Source: an uncultured Sutterella sp.
Lineage (GTDB): Bacteria > Pseudomonadota > Gammaproteobacteria > Burkholderiales > Burkholderiaceae_F
Assembly: GCA_905201055.1 (NCBI GenBank)
Contig: CAJKMT010000018.1
Location: 1-25,248, forward strand
Reading direction: 5' to 3'
DNA: 25,248 nucleotides
The position numbers and the translations under genes are program-made. The notes beneath the pieces were generated by a model. The model was not told the DNA's origin and did not search any database. It saw nothing but the letters and a program-made list of their open reading frames with translations. Positions 14,695-22,053 of the stretch are shown here, piece after piece. Positions within the stretch are counted from its first letter, which is position 1. Each line of letters begins with the position of its first letter.

Positions 14695-15400
14695 GGCTTT
14701 TTTCACAAATAATGACGAAGTCCTGGATCACTTCCTCTCTTCGTCTTAAAACGATAGCGTTAATCTTAATAAATCCGATTTCTTCAAGCAGTTTTTGATC
14801 ATAGGCGGGTCGGTCGTGGCTGCTCATGGGGAGTTTTTTAGCGATATTTTCCATGACCGAGATATCCACTTGACCCAAGTGTTTATGAGTTTGCCGGTGC
14901 GGTTCGTCCCGGCGGCTAGGATCGGTGAGATAACGGTAATGATTGCCGTCAAAAACAATGAGTTTTCCGCCCGGTTTTAACCACCGCATCCATTGTCGGT
15001 AGGCAAGTGTCGGATCCGGCAGATTCCAGACGACATTGCGTGAGGCAATCAGATCAAAAGAATTGTCTTTAAACGGATTTTGAGCGGCGTCACTTAATAT
15101 CCAGTTGATGTTCAGACTCTGAGCATTGTTTTTTGCCTGATCAAGCATAGCCTGACAGGAGTCGAGTCCCGTACTTTCGAAACCTAATTTGGCCAGTTCA
15201 ATGGCTAAAAAACCGGGACCGCAGCCGATATCGAGTGCCTCTTGTCCGCTGTGAGATCCGGGCAACAGTTCTTTCAGAATAGCTCGGTAGGCGTTATTGT
15301 CATCACCGAGCTCTTCCTGCGTGCAAAGACTGTAGCCGCAGGCTCTCTGCCGCCAGTAGTCTTGGATGGATGCGTCAAGCGAAAGGGTCGGATCTGCCAT
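14684..15400 (-). CDS. Class I SAM-dependent methyltransferase, first gene of the lar operon
   Basis: 238 residues, soluble. Rossmann-type SAM domain: motif I ALDIGCGPGFLAIELA (about 55-70), acidic residue in STGLDSCQAML, motif DNSFDLIASRNVVWNLPDP (about 108-127) and the post-motif LKPGGKLIVFD. An extended C-terminal part (about 155-235) has no recognised domain. The methyl acceptor is unknown. The gene overlaps larB by 11 nt and is followed by larC and larE, so it is transcribed and translated with the NPN cofactor genes. By general resemblance the RNVVWNLPDP block recalls methyltransferases next to metal-uptake genes, but this is memory, not a search. A terminator at 15496-15527 separates it from the upstream gene. 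Start ATG with only a weak GAG upstream. Confidence 0.85.
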   Translation of the reverse strand: MADPTLSLDASIQDYWRQRACGYSLCTQEELGDDNNAYRAILKELLPGSHSGQEALDIGCGPGFLAIELAKLGFESTGLDSCQAMLDQAKNNAQSLNINWILSDAAQNPFKDNSFDLIASRNVVWNLPDPTLAYRQWMRWLKPGGKLIVFDGNHYRYLTDPSRRDEPHRQTHKHLGQVDISVMENIAKKLPMSSHDRPAYDQKLLEEIGFIKINAIVLRRREEVIQDFVIICEKSHAD

Positions 15401-15495
15401 GGTATTTCTCGTTTAATGTGTCTGTCATATTAACAAAAGGCGAATCTTTGAGAACGGCTTCGAAAAGAATTGACTAGAAAAAAGTGCAATTGAGC

Positions 15496-15527
15496 AAAAA
15501 AAGCCCCGAGGATTTGAGCCTCGGGGC
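15496..15527 (-). terminator. Rho-independent terminator of the MmgE/PrpD gene
   Basis: Perfect 9-bp GC-rich stem (GCCCCGAGG at 15503-15511 with its complement at 15519-15527), 7-nt loop, followed on the minus strand by seven T (complement of 15502-15496). It starts 14 nt after the stop codon and isolates the lar operon from upstream transcription. Confidence 0.93.
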
Positions 15528-15540
15528 GGTGAAAGAAAGG

Positions 15541-16947
15541 TTAAATGTCAAATTGTGCAGTGGTATTGGGTTTGGATCCCAAAAGTTTCACAACCGGGTC
15601 AAGCGAGGGCTGATCCTTGAGATGTAAGAGGAAATCCGCAATGCCTTCAACCACCTCAGAGGGAAAGACCATTCCGGCGATATCGCGGTATTTGCTCATC
15701 AGGGCTTCGTCGCTCACAGGGTTTTGCGGAGCGCCCAACGGGAATTCGACGCGTTCCGTATAGCTTTGTCCGTTACGAGTGATAACGGTCACAATCGGTT
15801 CGTCTTCATCCTTTTGCGTTTTGTCGATTTCGAATTCCACCAGATCCATGGCTTGGCGAATGCGGGGATCATGGCGATTGTTGCGCGTGTAGGCTGTTAA
15901 GTTTGCGCCGCCGAAAACAAGGCGTGCAGCGATACCGTAAGCAATACTCATCTGAGCGGCAGGCATCGGATCAAGTTTTCTTCCGCCGCACATGCCGTGC
16001 ACAAACGGATTGATCTTGATGTGAATCTTTTCAATGTCTGCGGGTTGCAGCTGATGCGCATCCATGATGATGTTGACCGCATCGATTGAAGAGTGGGAAC
16101 TTCTGCAGGAGGCGTGCGGCTTAATAGATACGCGTCCCAATTTCCAGTTTTTGCCCAAGTCGCGAAGCCAGGCATCGGGGTCTTGGCTTGTGGGTGCAAA
16201 GGTCTTGGAGAAGCCGCCCCAGACTTGTTCAAAGGCCATCTTCGGACCGGTAAAACCTTCACGGGCCAATAAGCACGCAAGCAACCCGCCGGGAGCGGCG
16301 TTACCTACGTGCAGGCGTTTATTCTGTGCACCGTCATGAACGAAAGACCATTGACCGGCGGCAAAACTTGTGGCAATACCAAGTGCGGCCTGCATTTTTT
16401 CAACGTCCAGACCCAAAAGTCTGCCTGCAGCCGCTGCGGCACCAAATACGCCGCAAGTGCCGGTGGAGTGCCAGCCGGCACCGTTATGAGGCTCGTAGGC
16501 ACCGCACGATTCGAGTGCCCGGCGAGCAAGGTCGTAACCCAAGGTGACCGCTACGATGAATTCTTTACCGTCAATGGGGCGATCGCAAAGGCTTAAAGCG
16601 GCAAAGGCGGCGGGGACCACGACAGCGCCGGAGTGGTCGCACCCGTTGGTGTCATCGAGCTCAAACGTGTGGGAGGAGACACCGTTACTGAGCGCGGCAT
16701 TTCTGGCGCTTGTTTTGATGCCCTTGCCCCACAGCGGTACGTTGCCGCTCATTTCACCGCAAATGGCAAACACTTTGTTGAGAAGTTTTGTCTCGGGACT
16801 GACTGCACCGGCGATGCCTGCTCCGACTGAATCGAGGATGTGGCGCTGAGCCTTAATCACGAGCTCCTCGGGGATATCTTCAAATTTCGTCCAAACAACG
16901 AAACGGGCGAGCTGTTCGGAAATCAGTTGGGTATTTTCGTCAGACAT
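15541..16947 (-). CDS. MmgE/PrpD family protein (methylcitrate dehydratase / cis-aconitate decarboxylase superfamily)
   Basis: 468 residues, full length for the family. Family members include 2-methylcitrate dehydratase PrpD, cis-aconitate decarboxylase and iminodisuccinate epimerase, so the reaction is uncertain, though a small polycarboxylate substrate is likely. Active-site residues of the superfamily are present: SSHTFELDDTNGCDHSGA (His105), GWHSTGTCG (His160), Lys210 and KPHASCRSSHS (His278), matching cis-aconitate decarboxylase His103/His159/Lys207/His277. The ATG at 16947 was chosen over TTG at 16962 because AAAGG at 16955-16959 precedes it. There is no methylcitrate synthase or PrpB nearby, which argues against a propionate role. 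It lies downstream of the remnant of a C4-dicarboxylate transporter, suggesting a former transport-plus-enzyme pair. Confidence 0.88.
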   Translation of the reverse strand: MSDENTQLISEQLARFVVWTKFEDIPEELVIKAQRHILDSVGAGIAGAVSPETKLLNKVFAICGEMSGNVPLWGKGIKTSARNAALSNGVSSHTFELDDTNGCDHSGAVVVPAAFAALSLCDRPIDGKEFIVAVTLGYDLARRALESCGAYEPHNGAGWHSTGTCGVFGAAAAAGRLLGLDVEKMQAALGIATSFAAGQWSFVHDGAQNKRLHVGNAAPGGLLACLLAREGFTGPKMAFEQVWGGFSKTFAPTSQDPDAWLRDLGKNWKLGRVSIKPHASCRSSHSSIDAVNIIMDAHQLQPADIEKIHIKINPFVHGMCGGRKLDPMPAAQMSIAYGIAARLVFGGANLTAYTRNNRHDPRIRQAMDLVEFEIDKTQKDEDEPIVTVITRNGQSYTERVEFPLGAPQNPVSDEALMSKYRDIAGMVFPSEVVEGIADFLLHLKDQPSLDPVVKLLGSKPNTTAQFDI

Positions 16948-16973
16948 GGCAGAACCTTTCAAAAAAGTATTCG

Positions 16974-17009
16974 ACAGAAGGAGCGAAAGTGTTTTTTCGC
17001 TCCTTCTGT
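16974..17009 (-). terminator. Strong hairpin between transporter remnant and MmgE/PrpD gene
   Basis: Perfect 15-bp stem (16974-16988 with 16995-17009) and 6-nt loop, 22 nt after the remnant's stop codon and 27 nt before the next ATG. On the minus strand a T-run occurs only after about 7 nt (ACTTTTTTG). It is probably the old terminator of the transporter gene, or an attenuator for the MmgE/PrpD gene. Confidence 0.6.
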
Positions 17010-17030
17010 GTTCAAACTGAAGCTTTCATT

Positions 17031-17366
17031 TTAGAAGAAAATGAAGTTTAAGAAATAACCGGCGGCAACGCCCGAAATGATATGCACGAAGCCAGGCAGC
17101 AGGTAGCTGTGATTGACAACGTACTGACCGAGGCGCGTGGTGCCGGTGCGGTCAAAAGCCGTGCAGCCGATTTGAGCGTCGCCCGGGATGATGAAGTCAC
17201 CGCAGGTCGCCGGGAACAGAGCTACGCAGAGACCTGCCGGAATGCCAATGGAAACACCCAAAGGCATGAGGGCTGCGGTCGTTGCTGACGGGCTCAAAAT
17301 CACTGACGAGAAGCAAAAGAGCACAACACCGAAGAGCATCGGGGCCGAGTGAGCCATATCAGTGAA
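17031..17366 (-). pseudogene. C-terminal remnant of a DcuA/DcuB-family C4-dicarboxylate transporter
   Basis: An ORF of 108 residues (ATG 17357) corresponds to the last quarter of a roughly 440-residue transporter. It aligns without gaps to the C terminus of the transporter at 5615-6949, with about half the residues identical by eye, including FCFSSVI, the IGCTAFDRTGTTRLG block and VNHSYLLPG. Homology continues three codons upstream of the ATG (Phe-Thr-Asp) to 17366 and then stops at an in-frame TAG, just 4 nt after the hldC stop codon. No Shine-Dalgarno sequence precedes the ATG. About 330 N-terminal residues are missing, so it cannot be a working transporter. The sharp boundary indicates a deletion or recombination junction. 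No internal stops or frameshifts, so the event may be recent. Confidence 0.85.
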
Positions 17367-17370
17367 CTAC

Positions 17371-17883
17371 TTAGTTTTTAGACTTGAGATTCAAACGGCT
17401 GATTTTTTGCAAAAGCGCCGTGGTCGAGCGCTGATGCTCAAACTGCACCGTGACAGTCTTTGCTCCCCAGGTGGAAACGAGTTTGGCTTCGGGCAAATCC
17501 TCAATTCGGTAATCGCCGCCTTTGACGTAGATATCTGGATGAGCCGCCTCAACGGCTTTTAAGGGCACTTTGTCTTCAAAGATCACCACAAGATCCACAC
17601 TGCCTAACGCCGCCAAAACGGCCGCACGATCAGCTTCAGTGTTAATGGGACGCTCGTCGCCCTTACCCAACATTTTCACTGATTTATCCGAATTGATCGC
17701 CACAACAAGACTTGCGCCCAAGGCACGGGCTTGGGCAAGGTACGTGACGTGCCCGCGGTGCAGGATATCAAACACGCCGTTTGTCATCACAACGGGATGA
17801 GGAAGCTGCGCGGCGCGTTCCGAAAGGTGCTCCATGTCGGTGATTTTATTTTCAAAGTCGGGTGCGGGAAGACGTGTGCTCAT
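17371..17883 (-). CDS. hldC: D-glycero-beta-D-manno-heptose 1-phosphate adenylyltransferase (RfaE2/HldC)
   Basis: 170 residues, corresponding to the C-terminal nucleotidyltransferase half of E. coli HldE. Forms ADP-D,D-heptose from heptose 1-phosphate and ATP. The nucleotidyltransferase motif TNGVFDILHRGHVTYL (HxGH at about 42-45) and KGGDYRIEDLPE are plain; the C terminus FEHQRSTTALLQKI is intact. Starts 10 nt after the gmhB stop and ends the hldA-hldD-gmhB-hldC operon. Its stop codon lies 4 nt from the transporter remnant, so the operon's natural terminator seems to have been lost or replaced. Confidence 0.94.
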   Translation of the reverse strand: MSTRLPAPDFENKITDMEHLSERAAQLPHPVVMTNGVFDILHRGHVTYLAQARALGASLVVAINSDKSVKMLGKGDERPINTEADRAAVLAALGSVDLVVIFEDKVPLKAVEAAHPDIYVKGGDYRIEDLPEAKLVSTWGAKTVTVQFEHQRSTTALLQKISRLNLKSKN

Positions 17884-17893
17884 GGTGTTTCAA

Positions 17894-18445
17894 TCATTTA
17901 ATTAATTCAACGGCCTCAAGAAGATTCTTTGCCGTGCCAGTGCATTCAGGAACAGATTCAGGTCTTGTGTGACCGTCTTTTCCGACCAATATGCGCGCAG
18001 CAACGCCGGCGGCAAGCGCAGCCTGCATATCAGCAGCTTTGTCACCGACCATGAGGCTGGCCTTCATATCGATATTCCACTTCTTTTGTGCAGCCAAAAG
18101 CATGCCGGGTTTGGGTTTACGGCAGTCGCAGTCAAGCCGGTAAGTCCCCAGGGCTTTTTCAGGATGATGCGGGCAGAAAAAGATATCGGCAATGTCGACG
18201 CTTTCACGTTTAAATTCTGCCCTCATCCAATCGCACAGGTCTGCGAAATCCTTTTCCGTGTAATAGCCTCTGCCGATTCCGCTTTGATTGGTAGCGACAA
18301 TGAGCAGATAACCCATTGCCTGCAGTTTTCGGCACGCTTCAAAGACGCCGTCAATGAATTGAAAATCTTGAGGCTTATGCACATAGGCGTGATCGATATT
18401 GATCACGCCGTCTCGGTCTAAAAAAGCCGCTTTTGTGAAACTCAT
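17894..18445 (-). CDS. gmhB: D-glycero-beta-D-manno-heptose 1,7-bisphosphate 7-phosphatase
   Basis: 183 residues, HAD superfamily. Removes the C7 phosphate in ADP-heptose synthesis. AFLDRDGVINID (about 8-19) has the catalytic DxD aspartates; VATNQSGIGRGYYTE and DCDCRKPKPGML follow; CPHHPEKALGTYRLDCDC supplies the Cys/His zinc site typical of GmhB; VGDKAADMQAALAAG carries the magnesium aspartate. The ATG overlaps the hldD stop by ATGA, so translation is coupled. Confidence 0.95.
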   Translation of the reverse strand: MSFTKAAFLDRDGVINIDHAYVHKPQDFQFIDGVFEACRKLQAMGYLLIVATNQSGIGRGYYTEKDFADLCDWMRAEFKRESVDIADIFFCPHHPEKALGTYRLDCDCRKPKPGMLLAAQKKWNIDMKASLMVGDKAADMQAALAAGVAARILVGKDGHTRPESVPECTGTAKNLLEAVELIK

Positions 18446-19476
18446 TTCGCCTCAGCGATCGTGGGGTCGGATGCCACGTCCGGATAACGCTTGAGCAAAT
18501 CGGCGACGTAGTCAGCCGTGCCTTCCTGAACGCTTCTGAACTTCACATCGCAGCCTGCGGCGCGAAGCTTGGTAAGGTCGGCTTGCGTGTAGGCTTGGTA
18601 CTTGCCCTTGAGTGATTCGGGGAAGGGGATATAGCGGATGAAGCCCGCTTTGACTGCTTCTTCAAGCGTGAGCTTTTCTTTGCCTTCATTGGCGCGCAGC
18701 GCATTGACAACGCCCAAAGAGACGTCGTTAAAGGGCTGTGCGCGGCCGGTGCCGCAGTTATAGATACCGGTAACCGGTTTATCGAAGAAGTGAAGGTTCA
18801 CGGCAATCACGTCATCGACGTACACAAAGTCGCGTTCCTGTTCGCCGTTGCCGTACCCTAAGCAGCCTTCAAAAAGCCGTACGTGACCTTCTTTTCTGAA
18901 TTGGAAGAATTGGTGGAAGGCAACGCTTGCCATACGGCCTTTGTGCTGTTCATGCGGACCGTACACATTGAAGTAACGTAGACCGATCACGGGAGCTTTC
19001 ACTTCGCCCTTGGCGAGTTTAGCGCGAAGCACCTGGTCAAAAAGGAACTTTGAATAACCGTAAACGTTAAGCGGTCCTTCGAAGCGGCGGTCTTCGACAA
19101 AAGTGGTGCTCGCACCGTAAGTGGCAGCCGATGAGGCATAAATCATCGGAATACCGAGTTCCTGAGCCCAGTTAAACAATTCAAGCGTGTAGCGGTAATT
19201 GTTTTCCATCATGTAGCGGCCGTCGGTTTCCATCGTGTCCGAGCAGGCTCCCTGGTGGAAAATGGCTTCAGGCTTGGCAATTTTGCGGGCTTTGACGAGT
19301 TCGATGAAATCGCGCTTATCGAAATAATCGGTAATTTGGCATTCGGCCAGATTTCTGAATTTATCGGCGTGCGTCAGATTATCCACGGCGATGATGTCGG
19401 TGTAGCCGCGGCGGTTTAAAGCTAAGACGTTGTTGGCGCCGATGAAACCGGCAGCGCCCGTTACGATAATGCTCAC
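18442..19476 (-). CDS. hldD: ADP-L-glycero-D-manno-heptose 6-epimerase
   Basis: 344 residues, short-chain dehydrogenase/NAD(P)-dependent epimerase. Converts ADP-D-glycero- to ADP-L-glycero-D-manno-heptose, the donor for WaaC. NADP-binding VTGAAGFIGANNVLALNRRG at the N terminus, YASSAATYG and the catalytic YGYSKFLFDQ (Tyr-x-x-x-Lys), and RYFNVYGPHEQHKGRMAS are characteristic. It starts with GTG (complement of 19474-19476), overlapping the hldA stop as GTGA. Probably acts as a pentamer like E. coli HldD. Confidence 0.96.
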   Translation of the reverse strand: MSIIVTGAAGFIGANNVLALNRRGYTDIIAVDNLTHADKFRNLAECQITDYFDKRDFIELVKARKIAKPEAIFHQGACSDTMETDGRYMMENNYRYTLELFNWAQELGIPMIYASSAATYGASTTFVEDRRFEGPLNVYGYSKFLFDQVLRAKLAKGEVKAPVIGLRYFNVYGPHEQHKGRMASVAFHQFFQFRKEGHVRLFEGCLGYGNGEQERDFVYVDDVIAVNLHFFDKPVTGIYNCGTGRAQPFNDVSLGVVNALRANEGKEKLTLEEAVKAGFIRYIPFPESLKGKYQAYTQADLTKLRAAGCDVKFRSVQEGTADYVADLLKRYPDVASDPTIAEAK

Positions 19477-20429
19477 AGTGTTTCTCCTGCAAAAAGATCG
19501 TCATACCCATCGGGGAAAAGCTCTTCGAAACTCACGGTGGCGGTGCCCAACTTGCCGACAACGATGCCGCCGGCGCGGTTGGCAATGCGCATGGCTTCCG
19601 TCATGGTCTGTCCCATCGCCATCATGGTGGCCATCACGGCAATGACCGTGTCGCCCGCACCCGATACATCGTACACTTCAAGGGCTTGGGCGGGGATGGT
19701 TTTTTCACCCTCTTGGGTATAAAGCGTCATACCTTCTTCACTTCGAGTCAGAAGAATGGCGGTAAGGTTGAGTTTTTCCCGCAGCGCGTGTGCTTTTTGG
19801 GTGAGCTCTTCTTCCGTTTCCCAGGCGCCGACCACTTGTGCGAGCTCCGCCCGGTTGGGGGTGATGACAGTCGCTCCGCGATAGCGGTCGTAATTACTTC
19901 CCTTCGGGTCAATGAGAACGGGAATGTTTTTGGCCCGTGCGCAGTCAATCATGCGCGCAATATGGTCGAGCCCACCCTTGCCGTAATCGGACAACACCAC
20001 CACTTCGCAGTCATCAATGAGTTTTTCGTACTCACACAGGTGATTGGCCAATACAGCATTGGCAGGACGATTTTCAAAGTCGGCGCGAAGCATCTGCTGC
20101 TGACGCGCGACGATTCTCAATTTGACGGTTGTCTTTAATTCCGGATCCCGATGAAGATGCGGCTCAATGCCTTTTTCTTCAAGAATCCGTTCAACAGTCT
20201 GACCGGCTTCATCACAGCCGACCACTGACAATAACTTTGCTCTGGCTCCCAAGGCGCTGATGTTTAAAGCAACATTAGCGGCGCCCCCCAGGCGATCCTC
20301 CTCACGAGTGATTCGCACGACGGGAACTGGGGCTTCAGGAGAAATACGGTTTGCGTCACCGAACCAATAGCGATCCAACATCGCATCGCCGGCGACAAGA
20401 ATTTTCTTTTGACTGAAACAGTTTGCCAC
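19473..20429 (-). CDS. hldA: D-glycero-beta-D-manno-heptose-7-phosphate kinase (RfaE1/HldA)
   Basis: 318 residues, PfkB/ribokinase family, corresponding to the N-terminal kinase half of E. coli HldE. Phosphorylates D,D-heptose 7-phosphate at C1. Sugar-binding GDAMLDRYWFGDANRISPEAP, GGAANVALNISALG, DPKGSNYDRYRGATVITPNR, and the ATP/anion-hole signature DVSGAGDTVIAV are clear. The start is GTG (complement of 20427-20429) with AAGGAA seven nt upstream; no ATG fits the frame. First gene of the heptose operon, divergent from pgi; a possible -10 TACAAT lies at 20468-20463 on the minus strand. Confidence 0.95.
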   Translation of the reverse strand: MANCFSQKKILVAGDAMLDRYWFGDANRISPEAPVPVVRITREEDRLGGAANVALNISALGARAKLLSVVGCDEAGQTVERILEEKGIEPHLHRDPELKTTVKLRIVARQQQMLRADFENRPANAVLANHLCEYEKLIDDCEVVVLSDYGKGGLDHIARMIDCARAKNIPVLIDPKGSNYDRYRGATVITPNRAELAQVVGAWETEEELTQKAHALREKLNLTAILLTRSEEGMTLYTQEGEKTIPAQALEVYDVSGAGDTVIAVMATMMAMGQTMTEAMRIANRAGGIVVGKLGTATVSFEELFPDGYDDLFAGETL

Positions 20430-20628
20430 GTTGGCATTCCTTACATAGGCTATTTTTCGCTAATTGTAAGCATCGTGATGTGTTTTTGCCTGAAAAACCT
20501 GTATCCATTGGTTAGATTCGGCCTGTGGCGGTGGCAAGCAATTTTTCCTCAACGTACAATGCCACTATATTATTATCAGCGCCGCGTAAGAAGTGTCGGC
20601 GCTTCATTTTTCCCAAAAAGCCTGCATC

Positions 20629-22044
20629 ATGACAGATTCAATAGCTTTTCTTTCAGACACTCGTTCAGATTGTGAACTCAGCGCTTGCGGTCTGACTTTA
20701 AATATCAGTCGGCAGCGTCTCACCGATACGCAATTCTGTGAGCTTTTGGCTCACGCTAAAAAAGTCGGTTTACTGGCTCAGCAAAAGAAGATGGTGCAGG
20801 GCGACGAAGTCAATGCGACCGAACATCGGCAGGCGCTGCATACGTCGTTGCGTTCTGAAAATCCGGCAAGCCCTCATTATGAAGAGGTAGAGCAGACCCG
20901 CAATCGAATGTATTCATTGGGCGAGCAGGTTCGCAGCGGCAGCTGGACGGGCGCTACCGGTAAAAGAATCACTGATGTGATCAATATCGGTATCGGCGGT
21001 TCCGAAATGGGACCTCATGCGGTCTATCACGCTCTCCGAGACATTAATCCGGCAATCAGATTGCATTTTTTATCTGCCGTTGACGGAGTTCTTGCCGACC
21101 GTATTCTTGGCACGTTAAATCCTGAGACAACACTGACGGTGATTTCCAGCAAAAGTTTTTCCACTCGGGAAACCATGCTTAACGCAGAACTCGTCACCGA
21201 GTGGTACGAAAATGCTGGCATCAGTAGCCAAAAAGAGCGGGCCCGCCATATTTTCTTGGTGAGTGCAAAAGAAAGTGCCTGCGCTGAGATGAATTTGCTG
21301 GAAGAAAACCGCTTCCCCATCTGGTCATGGGTGGGCGGTCGTTTTTCTGTCTGGGGCGCAATCGGTTTACCCCTGGTGATTGCCTTGGGCGAGGAAACTT
21401 TTGCAGAATTTTTGCATGGCGCCTACGAAATGGACTGCCACATGCTTGAGGCAGACGAAGACAAAAATCTGCCTCTTACTTTGGCTTTGCTTTCGTACTG
21501 GAATTCCACGCATTGGCAAATGCAGTCTCACTGCCTATTGCCCTATGACGAACGCTTGCGTTTGGTGGTGGCCTGGCTTCAGCAGCTTGAAATGGAAAGC
21601 CTGGGTAAAAGTGTGGCGGCAGACGGGACAGTCGTGAGCGGCCGCACCGGTCAGGCGGTTTGGGGCGGCTTCGGCAACGAAGCGCAGCACTCTTTTTATC
21701 AGTGGCTGCGTGACGGATGCGGCCGCACGAGTATTGATTTGGTATGGTGTGAAGAGGCCGGACACTCGCACGCCCATCACCATTTGGTTTTAAATGCCAA
21801 TGCCCGCGCTCAAGCCGAAGCTTTGGTGACTCGTCAGAGTCCGTCTTCGGAATTTTTCAATGCGGTTTCCACAATACGAATTAAAAAACTGACTGCCCGC
21901 ACGCTCGGCGCATTAATGGCAATGTATGAGCATAAGACAACGATGTTGGCAACCCTTTACGGGTTAAATGCTTTTGATCAGCCGGCGGTGGAATACGGTA
22001 AAAAGCTTTGCCGAGAGCTGGAAGCCAAATTGCTTGCCGATTAA
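20629..22044 (+). CDS. pgi: Glucose-6-phosphate isomerase
   Basis: 471 residues from ATG 20629 (a GTG at 20593 would add 12). Interconverts glucose-6-phosphate and fructose-6-phosphate. Two SIS domains: NIGIGGSEMGP (119-129), SSKSFSTRET (173-182), WVGGRFSVWGAIGLP (234-248). Catalytic residues seen are Glu322 in EMES, His354 in QHSFYQ and the C-terminal lysine in VEYGKKL. It is shorter than the usual 540-550 residues, mainly at the N terminus, and the usual WGEPGTNGQH block reads WGGFGNEAQH. Neither start has a good ribosome-binding site. It leads the operon with waaC (9-nt gap), waaA and thiD, and diverges from hldA; fructose-6-phosphate feeds LPS sugar synthesis. Confidence 0.92.
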   Translation: MTDSIAFLSDTRSDCELSACGLTLNISRQRLTDTQFCELLAHAKKVGLLAQQKKMVQGDEVNATEHRQALHTSLRSENPASPHYEEVEQTRNRMYSLGEQVRSGSWTGATGKRITDVINIGIGGSEMGPHAVYHALRDINPAIRLHFLSAVDGVLADRILGTLNPETTLTVISSKSFSTRETMLNAELVTEWYENAGISSQKERARHIFLVSAKESACAEMNLLEENRFPIWSWVGGRFSVWGAIGLPLVIALGEETFAEFLHGAYEMDCHMLEADEDKNLPLTLALLSYWNSTHWQMQSHCLLPYDERLRLVVAWLQQLEMESLGKSVAADGTVVSGRTGQAVWGGFGNEAQHSFYQWLRDGCGRTSIDLVWCEEAGHSHAHHHLVLNANARAQAEALVTRQSPSSEFFNAVSTIRIKKLTARTLGALMAMYEHKTTMLATLYGLNAFDQPAVEYGKKLCRELEAKLLAD

Positions 22045-22053
22045 AGGATCTAT

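Noticed and set aside
17031..17357. A functional small membrane protein of 108 residues
   Set aside because: It aligns only to the last quarter of the transporter, homology extends upstream of its ATG to an abrupt end, and no ribosome-binding site is present; a remnant is the simpler reading, though expression is not excluded.
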